64,000 nt of DNA from Rapana venosa (lineage: Eukaryota; Mollusca; Gastropoda; Neogastropoda; Muricidae): NCBI GenBank assembly GCA_028751875.1, contig CM054135.1:5524891-5588890 (forward strand), given 5' to 3'. Positions 37,301 through 41,737 of the stretch are shown piece by piece. Every line of letters begins with the position of its first letter. The stretch's first letter is position 1. A program made the position numbers and the translations under genes. The notes under the pieces are model-generated. The model did no database searches. It had not been told where the DNA came from and saw only the letters and a program-made list of their open reading frames with translations.

Positions 37301-40300
37301 GTTCATAAAAGAAAAATGTGATGGAGAAGAGCTAGAGATTGGAGAACATAACCAGAGGAGTGATGAAACTGGGTCACCAGTACACGCTAGTGATCTCTTT
37401 CAGAGGACAATGTTTACACTGAAGCTATCTCGGTTTTGATTCGCGTTTTGTGGTAGTGGATGATGAATTATAACAAGTTTGCTTGTAAGGTAATGGAAGC
37501 TTGCGTTTTGTCTTAACCAGCCATCATGCTTTGTGTGTTTCAGAACCACTGCCAAAGCTTCAGCCAAGCCTGCAGCAGCGTTAGACCCTACTGGTGATAA
37601 CGCTGTGGCTGATGATGGCCCCTCCAAAGGTGAGCTGAATGTATATTTACACCCATGTATCCATTGTCACTGATGCTGGTATTTTCAATTGACACTAGGC
37701 CAAAATGGAAAGTGTGTGGTCATAGGTGTATCTGAGGGAAGTTAGTGGTTTGCTAAGCATGATTGAGTTTCTGCCCGTGGTATGTATTTACTTCTAGAAG
37801 GGTTTAAAGGAAGGGGGGGAGGGGGTGCACAGGCTACGTTTACAATTGATATGATGAGAATACTAGCAAAACACATTGGGGGGGGGGGGGGGGTGTGATG
37901 TGTTTTTTACCTATTTAGTACTTGATGTCTGCGTTTACAAAATGGTAAAGAAAAGTTGTTAAAGATGCAAAGCTACATGCTTTTTATGGTATAGAGACTG
38001 ATGCTTGGTCATTTCTCAAGACTTCCAGTTATTTCTGACACATGTTAGGTTTATACAGGGACTGGATGTAAAAAAGCACATGAGTGCTTATTCCATTATC
38101 CTCGATATAAAAGAATAAATAAATAAAAAAAACAACCCTTTTATATTTTTTAAAATATTTTTTTTATCCAGGGGGTAGGAGGTGTACTTTGGTGTGAGTT
38201 GCTGTACTTCATGGAAGGTGCGAATACTGTTTCAGAAACTGGCGGGTGTAGTGACGTACCAGCCCAGGTTTCCAAACCTGCCGCTAAGAAACCTTCATCA
38301 AAGCCACCTGCTGCCAAGAAGGCTAAGAAAGGTAAATTGTCTAAGTTATAGCGGTTCTTGCTCTGTTCACAGATATATATATATAGTCTGTAGGCTGGGA
38401 ACTTCGTCAGTACAGAAAATTCTTCCTTCTTTGACACTTGCCCTAGTATATCGAGCTTGTCCAAAACTTTGGACACCTATGTTTTAACTTGTATGCCTGT
38501 TTTTTTTATTTTTCACCCTTAAACAGACTTCTCGGTCCCGTGCTCTTGCGTAAACCTGCATTCTTTTTTATTGCTGTGCTCATTTCATTGCTCTGTCTTA
38601 TTAACACCAGTAGAGTAGGATTATCATACTTGTCTAATTGTGATTGAATTTGTTGTGTTCATTCAAACAAAATGGCTTGGTAGTTAATTAAAGACTGAAC
38701 AATTTGACACTATCATGTACACTTGATAATGAGATTCTTGCAGAATCTCAGTGTGTGGTTTGATATTGATAGTGAAAAATATATTGTGTATACACTGTGC
38801 TGCTAGATCCCAAGCAGCCCTCTATAGCAGAAGCTTTCGAAGTGAAAGCTCCTGCAGCGCCCAAATCAAAGAAGATCAAGCCCACGCTGTTTAACTGGAC
38901 TGACGACAGTGATCTCGAAATTCAAGAAACATCGGGGTTGTCCACAAATGTTCAAGCTAAAAAAGGTTGGAATTTTTTAGGCTGAAGTTATAGATTCCAG
39001 ATGTTTTGGTGATTTTGTTCTCTAACTGTACTAACATTTTTTTTCTGTGTGTATTCAAGGATCGCTTTGCCACCTGTAACAGAATATTTGGAACAAACTA
39101 TGGTTCTGACTGAGTTAATCACAAATGTGGTATCCTTACCTGCCTATCCAAACAACTTTTTTTCATGTTTTGTTTTTAGAAATATTGATTCCTTATATGA
39201 AATGGACCTTTGCTTATAAGAAATAAAAAAAATGAGACATTTTAAGATTACAAAAAAAATTAAGAAAAGTAGACTGAGAGAAAAGATCCTTTGCACCATT
39301 TTTAAGGGACGTAACTAATCTGGCGATTTAATTCTCCTCTCTGAGTTAATTCACAGGTTTTCTTTCAAGGGCAGTCGGAAAAGTGAAACTCGGAAATCTA
39401 ATGTTATCAACAGCAAATTTGGACACTTTCATATGGAACAAATGAAGATGCAATATTTTTTTTGTTTATGTTTTGCTGCCTCTGACAACGATAACATTTA
39501 GTGATCTAAAGTAATTTGTATAGAGACTTATGATGAACGAGAGGTTATAATATAGGTGCACTGTTGTTTTTTTCTGTTATAGTGAGAATTGCTGTTTCTG
39601 AGAAAAGAAATGTCCATTAGCAGCATAAGTAAACACATAGGCCTTTGTGATATAGAGGATTATCTTTTGGCAAGCTGTCTACATGGAAAGGATTATAACT
39701 GTATGACACTAACTGCATGCTGGTCAGTCACAAAAATCAGTAGAATATTCCTTGTTGTACCACAAGTTCCTGGTAATATGTTTATTTTGATTTCATTTTA
39801 TTGATTTCTTTTGTCTGGTGAAAAATATGGAAGCTGACTGTCACGTTCTCTTACTGTTCATTGTTTTGTTGGACTAACAGGATAACATTATACACAACAC
39901 AACATTTACAGATTATCGTTGTGTTTTGTTTGGCTAACATTTTACTACATACCACCCAGGATTGTGATCTATTTCATTATTCTCAGTATGGTACATTATG
40001 ATTATTACTAATGGCTTCATAGGGTCCTTAGTAGGTCCTTAAAAATAATTTTCTGGACCAAATGAAATGAAGTGGAGAGGTGATTGCTTAATTTGCAGTA
40101 TTTTATGCTAATTGCATGCTCCGAGTTCTATAGCGTTATTCGATTTCACTACTAGTTGAATTAATGGCATATATGTATGTGTGTGTAAGACTGCTCATGA
40201 GTGCATACAAGCAAACATTTATGTCTCTGTGTGTCGGCGAATAGGATGTATTTTGTGCTCATCTGCATGCATGTTCATGCCTCCTGTTTTTATCTTATCC

Positions 40301-40963
40301 TTATACTGTCCCACCTCCTTTTTAGGGTTTTTCCCCTCAGTGCCACATTTACACCTATGAGTATGGAAGTTTTTGTGTGCTGAAAAATTGGAGATTTGGT
40401 CATTGATTTTAATGAGGATTATGGCACAAAAATAGTCATAACTGTAGTTTTTTTGTTTTGTTTTTATAACTGTAGTTGTATTTTCAGCTTCAAAACTGTT
40501 GAACTTTGTTTGAATGTAACAATTCATTGAAGATATATATATATATATATATATACAGTGGACCTCTGATATAAGAACACCGCAGGGGCAAGCATTCTGG
40601 TGTCCTTATAAGCGAGGGTCCTTATAAGCATAACCTCGGTTATAAGGTCAGTTGTGGAAGTGTGTGTTCTTATAACCGAAGAAAGAAGAAAATAGCGTGG
40701 ACAAGCTAAAAAGAGTTGTATATCGGCCTCTAATGGTCTCTGTGTGTGTGTGTGTGTGTGAGGTGTGTGTGTGTGTGTGTGTCCACGGCAACTTCTTGCT
40801 TGTTTATGCATCAATGCAATGGAACTTGCTGGTTGGGTTGAAAAGTTGAAAATCTCGATGCAATCTCGTTTACGTTTTTGGTGTATTGCAAACAAAAACA
40901 TGAATTCAATTCAAATAACACTAAAACGTATGTAACAGTAGCTGTCTGAATGAATTAGAGAGA

Positions 40964-41003
<40 letters not shown>

Positions 41004-41669
41004 GAGAGAGAGAGAGAGCTCACCTTTTCACAGAATACCACTCCAACAAAGCAGTGTCAACAGTGCCATGCCCGGAGCCTCTTGCACGCTTTCTGGAAAT
41101 ATCATTCCTGCCGCTTTCAAACTGCCCAATGTATTTGGCTTTTTCTCTTACAATATTGAGCAAAGTCGTCCTGGGAACTTTCATTTCATCAGTGATGAGA
41201 CTTTTGCTTTTGTGAGGGTTCCGCTCGACCTCCCTGATAATTTCTACTTTTTGTTTGAGAGACAATGCTTTTCTCTTACGCTCCGCCATCATGCCTTTCT
41301 GGAAGAAAATTTCTTGGAAGTGACTCATACCGGTAACAAAACGAGCATAACTTCTACTTTCGGTTCTTATATCCGAGGGGAGGTCGTGTCGGGAACAAGC
41401 AAATGGTGTTCTTACAAGCGAGGGTTCTTTTAACGGAATAATCTGACTTCCTGAAAATGATAATTCCTACTTTCGGTTCTTATATCCGAGGGAAGTTCGT
41501 GTGGGGACCTTGCAAGTGCTGTCCATATAGGCGATGGTTCCTATATCAGAGGGTTCTTTTATGCGAGTTTTAATAAGTGATCACAAAGAACAACTTTGGC
41601 AGGGACATGCTTTTGGGTGTTCCTATAAGCGATGGTTCTTATATCGGAGGTCCTTATAAGTGGGGTCCA

Positions 41670-41737
<68 letters not shown>

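Larger units (their letters stand above)
40556..41672 (-). mobile_element. pogo/Tigger-like transposon relic in an (AT)n tract
   Basis: Terminal inverted repeats begin CAGTGGACCTCTGATATAAG (left) and CAGTGGACCCCACTTATAAG (right, inward), flanked by TA, within an AT microsatellite. Several subterminal TTCTTATATCCGAGGG-like motifs lie near the right end. A minus-strand frame (41328-41020) encodes KRKALSLKQKVEIIREVERN and VPRTTLLNIVREK, a CENP-B/pogo-type helix-turn-helix. The DDE domain is absent, so it cannot transpose alone. The interior also holds a TG tract and a 37-base G run. Confidence 0.9.
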
